NCBI RefSeq assembly: GCF_003968755.1
Contig: NZ_RYDL01000007.1
Coordinates: 1 to 64,000 of the forward strand
Direction: 5' to 3'
DNA from: Flavobacterium sp. RSP15
GTDB taxonomy: Bacteria > Bacteroidota > Bacteroidia > Flavobacteriales > Flavobacteriaceae
DNA: 64,000 bases
Below the pieces are notes generated by a model, which was not told the origin of the DNA, did no database searches, and worked only from the letters and a program-made list of their open reading frames with translations. A program made the translations under genes and the position numbers. This document shows, one piece after another, positions 17,001-25,364 of this stretch. Each line of letters begins with the position of its first letter. The first letter of the stretch is position 1.

Positions 17001-17877
17001 CATGAATTTTAATGTTTTAGGAGAAACCATATTCCGGGGAAATGCATCGGTTACAAATGGTGAATTTGAATTTAGCTTTGTTGTACCACGAGACATCAGA
17101 ATCCCTTTAGCAAACGGAAGAATTAGCTTTTATGCCAAAAAAAATCAAGTATTACAAAACGAAACCGGATATGATGCTGCCATAAAAATAGGTGGAATAA
17201 ACGAAAATGCCGCAACAGACAATATTAGCCCAACTGTGAAGTTATACATGAATGATGAGACTTTTGTTTCTGGCGGAATAACAAATGAATCTCCGTTTCT
17301 TGTTGCGTTACTTGAAGATGGAAACGGCATAAATACAGCCAGCGGAATAGGCCATGATATTGTTGCTATTTTAGATGGAGATGTAAGCAATCCCTTTGTA
17401 TTGAATGACTATTATCAAACAAAACTGGATGATTTCACCAGCGGAACACTTCGGTTTCCGTTGCGCAATTTAGCTCCCGGGCTGCACACCATCACATTCA
17501 AAGCTTGGGATGTGTACAACAATCCAGTAACCGCTGAAATCCAGTTTATTGTAGTGGGTGATGATGCCATAACATTGACACATGTATTAAATTACCCCAA
17601 TCCATTTGTCAGCTATACGGAGTTTTGGTTTACACACAACAGACCATTTGAACCATTAGACGTTCAGGTTCAGGTAATGACGATAACAGGAAAAATAGTT
17701 TGGACTAGGAATCAAATCGTCACGACAGATGGTTTTTTATCCAAAGAAATCACTTGGGACGGCAAAGATGATTTTGGAGACCGAATAGGAAAAGGCGTGT
17801 ATATCTATAAACTCACTGTGAAATCAAGCCTAACCAATAAGAAATCCGAAAAATATGAAAAACTTGTAATCCTTTAA
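14050..17877 (+). CDS. porU: Type IX secretion system C-terminal signal peptidase PorU
   Basis: PorU sits on the cell surface, removes the C-terminal signal of type IX cargo and attaches the cargo to the surface. The 1275 residues start with a signal peptide (ending SFAQ). The gingipain-like C25 protease domain lies in the middle, with catalytic His786 in LGHGGED and Cys820 in TITCEFSRFDNP. Asp-rich strands such as DASYDF and DDFFGLMD precede them. The C-terminus has Ig-like strands and an FlgD-like end, NYPNPF then WDGKDDFGDRIGKGVYIYKL. It is followed directly by porV, its partner in the attachment complex. Confidence 0.95.
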   Translation: MRKIILAYLVLIPFVSFAQIKGDATINWLEKKEMSYGDFKVTIPFFSGNSFHYNAAAKTLLFTLKINEPVSFDEGKIQVTNIIYESITAAELGDLDIENLPKTVSSSLQIRNSRELKNAFIELTPIIKDNFGFKRIKSFSYEIERNASRISPSEKTFNGISNSVLSSGTWFRFYIEKSGVYKISKSFLQQLGLDVTSDPRKIKIYGNGGRMAPLSNKIYYPNDLIENTIQINGEGDGIFNNEDYILFYGEGVDTWNEESKTHLNLYDTKSYYYITTQGADGKRMAPLSQPAGNSTLTLTSFDNHQHHEVDLVNIARLGRQWFGESFEVKNEQEFDFVFPNFDATSTVKIMLTAASAAFTPTSLTVTANGILVGNISFPALNNNSETEFVLGFLPFNASFSGAETVKIKLKYNNNGVPGSKGFLDNIRLVAKRKLQGYGKQFHFQYDQSRTKTGIVNYLISNAAGISQIWDVTDIYNTTKIENAGQNTINFKAGLGELRKYIAVEASDYYIPLKESRSTVPNQNLKGTLFKNSLGQFQDIDYVIISPSFLVSQAEKLASFHRNYSNLSVKVIPLESIYQEFSSGKQDVAAIRNCIKYIYQNASTPQKRMQFINLFGDASYDFKNRIINNTNVVPIYHSLNSNTSGESSFASDDFFGLMDPSEGNVISYFGGIDIAVGRMLVNDSKQADEMVNKVIEYHDIKSYGSWRNNFVLISDDSDIASDATLQKKQNTLANTIAAEKPFLNVNKILLDSYIQEAAAGGSRYPKARADFFNAFEKGALVFNYLGHGGEDGLSSERIWEKSDGQNLSNQFRYPLFITITCEFSRFDNPFRPTAGEYTYWNPKGGAIAMITTIRSIGQFSAENFNDVFTKNLLSYGSNQYSSIAEALRISKNSNPNSATNVVFYIGDPALMLAIPKPKIRLTKVNDIAVTQNIEDFKSLSKIKLTGEVTDENNNPLTNYNGEVSTTIFDKTISRATYNNDGNSPVMNFNVLGETIFRGNASVTNGEFEFSFVVPRDIRIPLANGRISFYAKKNQVLQNETGYDAAIKIGGINENAATDNISPTVKLYMNDETFVSGGITNESPFLVALLEDGNGINTASGIGHDIVAILDGDVSNPFVLNDYYQTKLDDFTSGTLRFPLRNLAPGLHTITFKAWDVYNNPVTAEIQFIVVGDDAITLTHVLNYPNPFVSYTEFWFTHNRPFEPLDVQVQVMTITGKIVWTRNQIVTTDGFLSKEITWDGKDDFGDRIGKGVYIYKLTVKSSLTNKKSEKYEKLVIL

Positions 17878-17885
17878 TTAAATAC

Positions 17886-17893
17886 TATATTTG
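17886..17893 (+). promoter_or_regulatory. Putative -7 element for porV
   Basis: TATATTTG matches TAnnTTTG perfectly and lies 22 bases before the porV ATG at 17915. This also argues against the in-frame TTG at 17891, which falls inside the promoter. Confidence 0.5.
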
Positions 17894-17914
17894 TCTAACA
17901 AACCTTCTGAAATA

Positions 17915-19084
17915 ATGAAAAAAACAGTATTGATTATTACCCTTATATTTATGATTTCTTTTGCAAAAGCTCAGGATAGAGTCATAAACCCTGGGGTTCC
18001 ATTTTTATTAGTCGCTGCCGATGCAAGAGCTGCAGGTATGGGTGATATAGGAGTTGCTACATCCGCAGATGCTTTTTCTCAGCAATGGAATCCAGCGAAA
18101 TATGCATTTGCCACAGATGCACAAGGGTTTTCAATAAGTTACACACCGTACCTCACTGATCTGGTAAATGATATCGCATTAGCGCAACTGACCTACTATC
18201 AAAAACTGAATGACCGAAGTGCTTTTGCAGGAAGTATTCGTTATTTTGGATTAGGCGAAATTGAATTACGCAGAACAGGCGAACCTACAGAAGCCTTTCC
18301 TACCGTATCGCCTAATGAATTTGCTATTGACGGTTCCTACTCCTTAAAACTAAGCGAGAAATTCTCGATGGCGATTGCAGGACGATTTATAAATTCTAAT
18401 TTAAAAATTGCTTCCGAAAACAACGATGCCTCCTCTGCCAGTTCATTTGCTGTTGATGTAGCCGGTTTTTACCAATCCGAAGAACTGGCGTACAATGAAT
18501 TCAACGGGAGATGGAGAGCTGGGTTTAACATTCAAAACTTAGGTCCAAAGATTAGTTATGACAATGATGATTTTAACAATAACTTTTTACCCGCTAATTT
18601 AAAAATCGGAACTGGTTTTGATTTTATTTTAGACGATTACAACAAGGTTTCGTTAAATGTTGAATTTAATAAATTATTAGTTCCAACTCCTCAAAATCCA
18701 GATTTGAATAATGATGGCACAGTGACTCCCCAAGAACGCAATCAAAACAATGACAATTACCGCTCAATAGGCTGGACATCCGGTGTTTTTAAATCATTTG
18801 GTGATGCGCCTGATGGATTTGGAGAAGAGGTGAAAGAAGTAACTTATGCGGTAGGTGCTGAATATTTGTACCAAGATTCCTTTGCCATGCGATTGGGATA
18901 TTTCCATGAAAGTCCGTTGAAAGGGGCGAGACAATTTTTATCCCTTGGAGCAGGTTTTAAATACAATGTTGTCAAAGTAGATGTTTCGTATTTATTCTCA
19001 GCATCAAAAGTAAAAAACCCTTTAGAAAACACCCTTCGTTTTTCACTTACCTTCAATTTTGGAGATAAATACGAAGAATATTAA
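17915..19084 (+). CDS. porV: Type IX secretion outer-membrane protein PorV (LptO)
   Basis: PorV is an outer-membrane beta-barrel of the FadL type. It collects cargo from the SprA translocon and carries it to PorU. From ATG 17915 the 389 residues begin with a clean signal peptide (MKKTVLIIT through FAKAQ). The mature N-terminus, DRVINPGVPFLLVAADARA then GMGDIGVATSAD, is the hallmark of the PorV family, and the C-terminus ends in barrel strands (LRFSLTFNFGDKYEEY). An acidic loop, NNDGTVTPQERNQNN, could bind calcium. The start was chosen for the signal peptide and promoter position. Confidence 0.95.
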   Translation: MKKTVLIITLIFMISFAKAQDRVINPGVPFLLVAADARAAGMGDIGVATSADAFSQQWNPAKYAFATDAQGFSISYTPYLTDLVNDIALAQLTYYQKLNDRSAFAGSIRYFGLGEIELRRTGEPTEAFPTVSPNEFAIDGSYSLKLSEKFSMAIAGRFINSNLKIASENNDASSASSFAVDVAGFYQSEELAYNEFNGRWRAGFNIQNLGPKISYDNDDFNNNFLPANLKIGTGFDFILDDYNKVSLNVEFNKLLVPTPQNPDLNNDGTVTPQERNQNNDNYRSIGWTSGVFKSFGDAPDGFGEEVKEVTYAVGAEYLYQDSFAMRLGYFHESPLKGARQFLSLGAGFKYNVVKVDVSYLFSASKVKNPLENTLRFSLTFNFGDKYEEY

Positions 19085-19108
19085 ACATAAATAAAATTCA
19101 CCAATAAT

Positions 19109-19158
19109 AATCCAAATTTCAGCCCGAACGCTTCGGAATGAAGTTTGGATTTTTTTTC
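19109..19158 (+). terminator. Terminator after porV
   Basis: Arms 19109-19121 and 19139-19151 (13 bases, one G-U) enclose a second small stem (CCGAA/TTCGG). Eight T follow. It closes the porU-porV unit. Confidence 0.8.
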
Positions 19159-19169
19159 CTTAAATTAGT

Positions 19170-19652
19170 ATGAAAGAAATAATAATTACTACACAATTCA
19201 AAGCATTTGATGCCTTTGAAGATTTGCCAAATGACATTCAGAATTTAATGGGACAAGCTGTTGAAATTAGAAAAAAAGCGTACGCCCCGTATTCAAAATT
19301 CAGAGTTGGCGCAGCCCTTCTTTTAGATAACGGCAAGATCGTTTTAGGTTCAAACCAAGAAAATGCGGCTTACCCATCCGGGCTTTGTGCGGAGCGGGTG
19401 GCTATTTTTCATGCAGGCGCAGTCTATCCAGAGGTTAAAATTTTGAAAATGGCTATCACAGCTGCTTCAGATACTAATACGACTTCGACTCCAATACCGC
19501 CCTGTGGTTCTTGCAGACAATCCATAGCCGAATATGAAATTCGGCAAGAGACACCGATTGAAATCTATTTCATGGGAGAGATTGGTACAATTTACAAATC
19601 CGAATCTCTAAAAAACCTGCTCCCTTTTATGTTTGACAAAAAATACTTGTAA
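19170..19652 (+). CDS. cdd: Cytidine deaminase
   Basis: A zinc hydrolase that deaminates cytidine and deoxycytidine to uridines in pyrimidine salvage. The 160 residues are longer than the usual homotetrameric type (about 130) because of an N-terminal extension. The substrate strand APYSKFRVGAAL lies at 39-50. The active site has Cys73 and Glu75 (GLCAERVA) and zinc ligands Cys112 and Cys115 in PPCGSCRQ. ATG 19170 lies just after the porV terminator. No close promoter match was seen. Confidence 0.95.
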   Translation: MKEIIITTQFKAFDAFEDLPNDIQNLMGQAVEIRKKAYAPYSKFRVGAALLLDNGKIVLGSNQENAAYPSGLCAERVAIFHAGAVYPEVKILKMAITAASDTNTTSTPIPPCGSCRQSIAEYEIRQETPIEIYFMGEIGTIYKSESLKNLLPFMFDKKYL

Positions 19653-19700
19653 AAAATCCAAAAACTACCTATTAAATTTTAGTTCTAAGTTGGAATGTCT

Positions 19701-19708
19701 TATTTTTG
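19701..19708 (+). promoter_or_regulatory. Putative -7 element for the pdhA-pdhC operon
   Basis: TATTTTTG fits TAnnTTTG. It lies 100 bases before the pdhA ATG, predicting a leader of about 90 bases. No good -33 element is seen at the proper distance. Confidence 0.45.
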
Positions 19709-19807
19709 CATGCCGACCATTCGGGCGCAAATTTGTGGGAGGAAACTATTTTGCGTTATAGGTACACATTGATAATACAATAACACTTTAGCAAAAGAAA
19801 AATTCAG

Positions 19808-20806
19808 ATGAAAGAAGTTACAAAAGAAGTATATTTAAAGTGGTATGAAGACATGCTGCTTTGGAGAAAGTTTGAGGACAAACTTGCAGCATTATACATC
19901 CAACAAAAAGTTAGAGGTTTTCTACATTTATACAATGGTCAGGAAGCGGTACTAGCCGGTGCATTGCACGCCATGGACTTGACAAAAGATAAAATGATTA
20001 CCGCGTACAGAAATCACGTTCAGCCAATAGGAATGGGAGTTGATCCCAGACGTGTGATGGCGGAACTTTTAGGAAAAGTTACCGGAACTTCAAAAGGAAT
20101 GGGTGGTTCTATGCACATTTTTTCAAAAGAACACCGTTTTTATGGTGGACACGGAATCGTGGGCGGACAAATACCTGTAGGTGCAGGATTGGCTTTTGCA
20201 GATAAGTATTTTGAAACTGGGGGTGTTACTATGACCTATTTTGGTGATGGCGCCGCACGCCAAGGATCTTTACACGAAGCCTTCAACATGGCAATGTTAT
20301 GGAAACTTCCAGTTGTATTTATTGTCGAAAACAATGGATATGCCATGGGAACATCTGTAGGAAGAACAGCGAATCATACTGATATCTGGAAACTAGGACT
20401 AGGATATGAAATGCCTTGCGGGCCAGTGGATGGAATGAATCCTGTAAAAGTTGCTGAAGCAATGACAGAGGCAATTGACAGAGCACGTCGTGGTGACGGA
20501 CCTACTTTTCTTGAAATGAAAACATACCGTTACAGAGGTCATTCGATGTCAGACGCGCAATTGTATCGTTCGAAAGAAGAAGTTGAAGAGTACAAAAAAA
20601 TCGATCCAATTACACAGGTTTTAGATATAATTAAAGAAAAAGAATACGCTACCGATGAAGAAATTGGGGCAATCGAAAAGAGAGTGAAAAGTTTAGTTGA
20701 AGAGTGCGTAAAATTTGCTGAAGAATCTGAATACCCACCTATTCAACAACTTTACGATGTAGTATACGAACAAGAGAACTATCCATTTTTACCTCATAAA
20801 CTATAA
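19808..20806 (+). CDS. pdhA: Pyruvate dehydrogenase E1 component, alpha subunit
   Basis: The alpha subunit of E1 binds thiamine pyrophosphate and decarboxylates pyruvate. The 332 residues are typical. Visible motifs are YRNHVQPIGMG, GKGMGGSMHIF-like (KGMGGSMHIFS), the TPP loop beginning GDGAARQGSLHEAF and ending VENNGYAMGTS, and the regulatory-loop region YRYRGHSMSD. The E2 gene follows after 7 bases. The beta subunit is not adjacent, so it must lie elsewhere in the genome. The alternative of a branched-chain keto-acid E1 alpha is less likely because of the E2 neighbour and sequence. Confidence 0.93.
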   Translation: MKEVTKEVYLKWYEDMLLWRKFEDKLAALYIQQKVRGFLHLYNGQEAVLAGALHAMDLTKDKMITAYRNHVQPIGMGVDPRRVMAELLGKVTGTSKGMGGSMHIFSKEHRFYGGHGIVGGQIPVGAGLAFADKYFETGGVTMTYFGDGAARQGSLHEAFNMAMLWKLPVVFIVENNGYAMGTSVGRTANHTDIWKLGLGYEMPCGPVDGMNPVKVAEAMTEAIDRARRGDGPTFLEMKTYRYRGHSMSDAQLYRSKEEVEEYKKIDPITQVLDIIKEKEYATDEEIGAIEKRVKSLVEECVKFAEESEYPPIQQLYDVVYEQENYPFLPHKL

Positions 20807-20813
20807 ATCAATT

Positions 20814-22499
20814 ATGGCAACAATAATTACAATGCCTCGTTTGAGCGATACGATGACGGAAGGAACGGTAGCGACTTGGCTAAAAAAAGTAGGGGACAAA
20901 ATCAGCGAAGGCGATATCCTTGCCGAAATTGAAACAGACAAAGCAACAATGGAATTCGAATCCTTCAATGAAGGAACTCTTTTATATATAGGTATTCCGG
21001 AAGGAGAAACCGCAGCTGTAGATTCTTTGTTAGCAATTATTGGAGATGAAGGCGAAGATGTTTCTGGTTTAATCGCTGGAAAAACAGCTGATGTGGCTCT
21101 AGTTAAAGAAGAGGCAAAAGCTACTACAGAAACAACAGAAGCAACTCCCGATGCTATAAAAGAAGAAACAAAATCTACTACCACTGCTTTACCAGAGGGA
21201 GTTATAGTTATTACTATGCCACGTTTAAGTGACACCATGACCGAAGGAACTGTTGCGACTTGGTTGAAAAAAGTAGGCGATACAGTTGCCGAAGGAGACA
21301 TTCTTGCTGAAATTGAGACAGACAAAGCAACAATGGAATTCGAATCTTTTAACGAAGGATCTTTATTGTATATTGGAATTGAAGAGGGGAATTCAGCACC
21401 AGTAGACAGCCTTTTGGCAATCATTGGACCAGCAGGAACGGATATTTCCGGAATTGCAGAAAATCATAAAACTGGCGGAGCACCACAAGCAGCACCCGTA
21501 GCTGAAAAAGAGATAGAAAAAGAAGTTGCTTCGACAGAAAAAACTTCAGAACCAGTTGCTCATGAACCAGTTGCTCAAGAAGAAGCATCAACTAACGATC
21601 AACGAATTTTAGCATCCCCATTAGCAAAGAAAATTGCAAGTGATAAAGGAATTCAATTGGCACAAGTAAAAGGTTCTGGCGAAAACGGACGTATTGTAAA
21701 AAGCGATATTGAAAACTTCACGCCACAAACTGCTGCTCCAGCGCAGACAAATGTTGCGGTTGCACCAGCCAAAACAGAAACTGCCGCTGCGCCTAAAGTA
21801 TTTGTTCCAGCAGGAGAAATTTTTACAGAAGAAATCAAAAATTCGCAAATGCGAAAAATCATTGCGAAACGTTTAGCAGAATCTTTATTCACCGCGCCAC
21901 ATTACAACTTAGTGATAGAGGTAGCAATGGATGAAGCAATGCAATCAAGAGTAATCATTAACAGTGTTCCAGACACAAAAGTATCGTTTAACGATATGGT
22001 GATAAAAGCGTGTGCAATGGCTTTAAAAAAACACCCAAAAGTGAATTCACAATGGAGAGAAGATTCAATTCTTATCAACCATCACGTGAATGTAGGAGTT
22101 GCTGTAGCGGTTGAAGACGGATTAGTAGTTCCTGTATTGCGTTTTACAGATGCGATGAGTTTATCACAAATTGGCGGAAGCGTAAGAGATCTTGCAGGAA
22201 GAGCTAAAAACAAAAAATTATTACCTACAGAAATGGAAGGAAGTACTTTTACCGTTTCTAATCTTGGAATGTTTGGTATTACTGAATTCAACTCAATCAT
22301 TAACCAACCCAATTCTGCTATTCTATCCGTAGGAGCTATTGTAGAAAAACCGGTAGTGAAAAATGGTCAGATTGTGGTAGGAAATACAATGATGTTATCT
22401 TTAGCTTGCGACCACAGAACAATTGATGGCGCAACTGGAGCTCAATTTTTACAAACATTGAAACAATTTATAGAAAACCCAGTTACGATGCTTGCGTAA
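20814..22499 (+). CDS. pdhC: Pyruvate dehydrogenase E2, dihydrolipoamide acetyltransferase
   Basis: E2 forms the core of the pyruvate dehydrogenase complex and passes acetyl from lipoate to CoA. The 561 residues contain two lipoyl domains (about 2-80 and 132-208), each with ETDKATMEFES and lipoylated lysines at Lys43 and Lys171. An Ala/Glu/Pro-rich linker, a peripheral subunit-binding domain (about 262-300, ASPLAKKIASDKG) and the catalytic domain follow, with His534 in DHRTIDGA. The two lipoyl repeats are almost identical in protein and clearly related in DNA, so the duplication is fairly recent or under concerted evolution. It forms an operon with pdhA. Confidence 0.95.
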   Translation: MATIITMPRLSDTMTEGTVATWLKKVGDKISEGDILAEIETDKATMEFESFNEGTLLYIGIPEGETAAVDSLLAIIGDEGEDVSGLIAGKTADVALVKEEAKATTETTEATPDAIKEETKSTTTALPEGVIVITMPRLSDTMTEGTVATWLKKVGDTVAEGDILAEIETDKATMEFESFNEGSLLYIGIEEGNSAPVDSLLAIIGPAGTDISGIAENHKTGGAPQAAPVAEKEIEKEVASTEKTSEPVAHEPVAQEEASTNDQRILASPLAKKIASDKGIQLAQVKGSGENGRIVKSDIENFTPQTAAPAQTNVAVAPAKTETAAAPKVFVPAGEIFTEEIKNSQMRKIIAKRLAESLFTAPHYNLVIEVAMDEAMQSRVIINSVPDTKVSFNDMVIKACAMALKKHPKVNSQWREDSILINHHVNVGVAVAVEDGLVVPVLRFTDAMSLSQIGGSVRDLAGRAKNKKLLPTEMEGSTFTVSNLGMFGITEFNSIINQPNSAILSVGAIVEKPVVKNGQIVVGNTMMLSLACDHRTIDGATGAQFLQTLKQFIENPVTMLA

Positions 22500-22519
22500 T
22501 AACTCCGTTTTTAAAATAC

Positions 22520-22557
22520 AAATCCCGTCTTGTTTCAAAAACTTGATGGGATTTTTT
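22520..22557. terminator. Terminator between convergent pdhC and glycosyltransferase genes
   Basis: A 10-bp stem with one G-U pair (22520-22529 with 22545-22554) and a T run after it. It lies 20 bases after the pdhC stop. Confidence 0.65.
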
Positions 22558-23797
22558 ATTTATTCTTTTCTTCAATCCAGCGCGACATATATTTCGTGCT
22601 TTTTAAAGTATGGTGTTGCAACATGGCTCCCATAAAATTACGCAGTCGATGCTCCTTCAAATTAGCACATAAAAATTCTATTTTAATTCTAAAGTTATTT
22701 TCGAACAAATATTTTATATATCGCTCATTAATAATTTTCAGTCCATTTTGTTGGGCTTGAAGCCAAATTGCTTTGTCTTGGTATAATTGTACTGCAACAT
22801 CCGCAAAATCAACAACATCATCCGTGATGTTACCGTTCCAAGATAAATCACCATGCATGGATTCTGAACCAATAGTAGTTGTTACGCTTGGCGTTCCGCA
22901 TTGCATGGCTTCTAATAATTTACCTTTAATACCCGCGCCAAAACGCAAAGGAGCCAAAACCACTCGTGCTTCCTTCACAACTTCTTCCGCATCAATGGCG
23001 CGTCCCAAGATTAAGAAGCCTTCTTTCTTATTATGCAATTGCAGTACCTTTTGAGAAGGATAAGCACCATAAATATTCAAAACTGTTTCTGGCAAACGCA
23101 TCTTGATTAAGGGCCAAATCGTTTCTTTTAAATACTGAACCGCATTCCAATTGGGCTCATGAAGAAAATTCCCGATAAAAACAAAGTTTTTTCGTTCCTC
23201 AAAGAAAGGTAGCTTGTCTATTTGGGCAACAACAATTGGTTCCAATAAAAAAGGCAAATAATACAATAAGGCTTTCTCAATTTTAAATGTAGATTCCAAA
23301 AGTTCCACTTCAAATTCAGAAATCATCAAAGACAAATCACAACGTAAAATACTGGCTATTTCACGTTTGGCTACCTCTTCAACAAATAAATCAGAGGTCT
23401 TAAAGGAACGATTTTCTTTGAATGCTTTCTGACGAGCCAATCTCAGACAATGTAAATCTTCGGTGTCTAGCAACCGTAACGCATCCGGACAATTTTCGGC
23501 AACACGCCAACCAAATTGCTCTTCCATCATAAAACGGTCAAACAAAACCACATCTGGATTCAATTCTTTTATAAAAACATCAAAACTGGAATTATTAAGT
23601 TCTATTGCTGTTTTCTCCACTTCGTACTCTTGTAAATCAACCATATAATCACTGTTTTGTGCAGGACTGGCAAACGTAATGCTAAAACCTTGCGCTTTAA
23701 AGAGTGAAATCAATTCCATCATCCTTCCTCCCGCTGCAGACGAATTGGGTTCCGGCCAAACAAAACCAATAATTAAAAGCTTTTGAACTTGATTCAT
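22556..23797 (-). CDS. Glycosyltransferase, GT-B fold (GT4-like)
   Basis: The 413 residues from ATG 23797 have an N-terminal nucleotide-fold strand (KLLIIGFVWPEP, then AGGRMMELISLF) and a C-terminal donor-binding half with FVFIGNFLHEPN, NIYGAYPSQKV and APLRFGAGIKGKLLEAMQCGTP. This arrangement, with the Lys in GIKGKLLEAM and the glycine-proline loop after it, is that of GT4/Glyco_trans_1_4 enzymes. The acceptor is unknown, possibly surface polysaccharide. An in-frame TTG 24 bases upstream (23821) is an alternative start but gives a poor N-terminus. It stands alone and diverges from miaE. Confidence 0.85.
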   Translation of the reverse strand: MNQVQKLLIIGFVWPEPNSSAAGGRMMELISLFKAQGFSITFASPAQNSDYMVDLQEYEVEKTAIELNNSSFDVFIKELNPDVVLFDRFMMEEQFGWRVAENCPDALRLLDTEDLHCLRLARQKAFKENRSFKTSDLFVEEVAKREIASILRCDLSLMISEFEVELLESTFKIEKALLYYLPFLLEPIVVAQIDKLPFFEERKNFVFIGNFLHEPNWNAVQYLKETIWPLIKMRLPETVLNIYGAYPSQKVLQLHNKKEGFLILGRAIDAEEVVKEARVVLAPLRFGAGIKGKLLEAMQCGTPSVTTTIGSESMHGDLSWNGNITDDVVDFADVAVQLYQDKAIWLQAQQNGLKIINERYIKYLFENNFRIKIEFLCANLKEHRLRNFMGAMLQHHTLKSTKYMSRWIEEKNK

Positions 23798-23908
23798 AAT
23801 ATTATAAAATTTCAATTGCAAAATAATGCTATTTTGAGTTCAATCCAGTGATTTGAATCAAAAATAGATTATAAAACACTAATTTTACACCAAATAAATT
23901 TCATCAGT

Positions 23909-24490
23909 ATGTTAGGATTAAAATTAGCCACAGACCCGCGTTGGGTAAATATAGTTGAATCAAATATAGAAGAAATTCTGACGGATCATGCGTGGTGCGA
24001 GCAAAAGGCTGCTTCAAATGCCATCAGTATTGTTACCTATAACTCGGAAATAGAAGAACTAGTAACCGAAATGTTAATAATTGCAAGAGAAGAGTTAGAA
24101 CATCTGCAAATGGTACATGACTTAATAAAAAGCAAAGGATTAACTTTAGGCAGAGAAAGAAAAGACCATTATGTAAATCAACTTTTCAAATTCATGAAAA
24201 AAGATGGCAGCCGAAAAGATGCATTGTGTGACCGATTATTATTTTCAGCAATGATTGAAGCAAGAAGCTGTGAACGATTTAAAGTTTTATCAGAAAACAT
24301 AAAAGATGTTGAACTGGCTACTTTTTATAGAGATTTAATGATTAGTGAAGCGGGACATTACGCCACATTTTTGAGATTTGCACGGGAATATGCTGATAAT
24401 GTAGATGTTGACAAAAGATGGGCAGCATGGATCGAATTTGAAGGATCAATTATCACTAATTACGGAAAACAGGAATCGATTCATGGATAA
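23909..24490 (+). CDS. miaE: tRNA-(2-methylthio-N6-(isopentenyl)adenosine) hydroxylase
   Basis: A non-haem diiron monooxygenase that hydroxylates ms2i6A at tRNA position 37. The 193 residues are close to the family length. The four-helix carboxylate motifs are visible: DHAWCEQKAAS, REELEHLQMVH (ExxH pair), FSAMIEARSCERF and ISEAGHYATFL (ExxH). The gene starts 87 bases after the divergent glycosyltransferase. It is followed immediately by a decayed transposase, which did not damage its 3' end. Confidence 0.93.
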   Translation: MLGLKLATDPRWVNIVESNIEEILTDHAWCEQKAASNAISIVTYNSEIEELVTEMLIIAREELEHLQMVHDLIKSKGLTLGRERKDHYVNQLFKFMKKDGSRKDALCDRLLFSAMIEARSCERFKVLSENIKDVELATFYRDLMISEAGHYATFLRFAREYADNVDVDKRWAAWIEFEGSIITNYGKQESIHG

Positions 24491-24495
24491 TTAAT

Positions 24496-25203
24496 TCTTC
24501 GAGTATTTAATAGGTTGTATTAGTGTTTATTCGAGTAACAAAGACATTCTGTGGATGTATTTATTTAGCATTAATGTAAAGTCAAAATAAGCCCTGTCTT
24601 CTACAATTATAGTTCCTTTAGGAAAAATCAACTGATCCAAACCATAGTTGCCATGAGTTTTAGTATCTGGAATGTTTACTAAGTCTGGAATTTAAAAATA
24701 ATCATCCCAACAAGTGTGTATTTTTATGCCGTTTTTAGCTGTCCGAAACTTTGTCCAATCAAACATGTTTAAACATAAGCTGATTGTGATGCTATCTATC
24801 AATTTAATGTTTTGGTCTTTGATTTCTTCGATAATCTTACGCTGATTATCATTTTTAGTGTTCTTTTATAATGCTATAAAATCCTTTAATACACCGTTTC
24901 ATATATTCTCCAATTGCGTTTCTTATTACCATCACTCATGTTGGTGCGTGTTGGATTTTGCAGTAATCCTAAATCCTTAATAAAGGTATTGGTGACTCCG
25001 ATTCTAGCGAAAATATCGCCTAAAGTATAGCATTTATTCAGCTGTCTGTAAGTTAGAGCTACAAATTGATCATAAGTCTTATCCTTACTGCATACTTTAT
25101 CGCTTTTGTATTGTTTGGCACAAGATTCAAGGATCCATCGAGGTACAAGGTCAATAATTTGACGAATGACCGGTTTTTTAGTATTTTTATTGCATTTGAA
25201 GAG
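24496..25203 (-). mobile_element. IS4-family transposase remnant (DUF4372 type), degenerate
   Basis: Read on the minus strand, the region shows the order of an IS4-type transposase with an N-terminal DUF4372 segment: KKPVIRQIIDLVPRWILES, KTYDQFVALTYRQLNKC, GVTNTFIKDLGL and MSDGNKKRNWR. The catalytic part gives KLIDSITISLCLNMFDW, with the first Asp, and GTIIVEDRAYFDFTLML, with the second. It ends with NVFVTRIN in another frame. At least three frame changes and several stops occur, and the part carrying the catalytic Glu is missing. The element is dead and truncated. Confidence 0.75.
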
Positions 25204-25364
25204 CCAGATTATAAGTGTTATTTATTTTGCAAAAATAAAAACACGAGATTCTCAGACATTTTTTATTTTAGACTTTCGGATGACAGTGAAAAATTACTTG
25301 ATAAAATCGATGACGTAGAGCATCGCAAAAACAGACGTTATAGTTTAGTTTCACTATCATAAAA

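Noticed and set aside
20801..21424. A 207-residue antisense frame over the lipoyl domains
   Set aside because: It mirrors the repeated, GC-skewed lipoyl codons of pdhC on the other strand. Repeated sense motifs give a repeated antisense frame, and no start context supports it.
25066..25362. A 98-residue open frame with a TTG start across the IS remnants
   Set aside because: Its first third lies antisense to the IS4 remnant and the start is poor. Only the later segment (25206-25362) remains unexplained, and it is listed in the graveyard entry.
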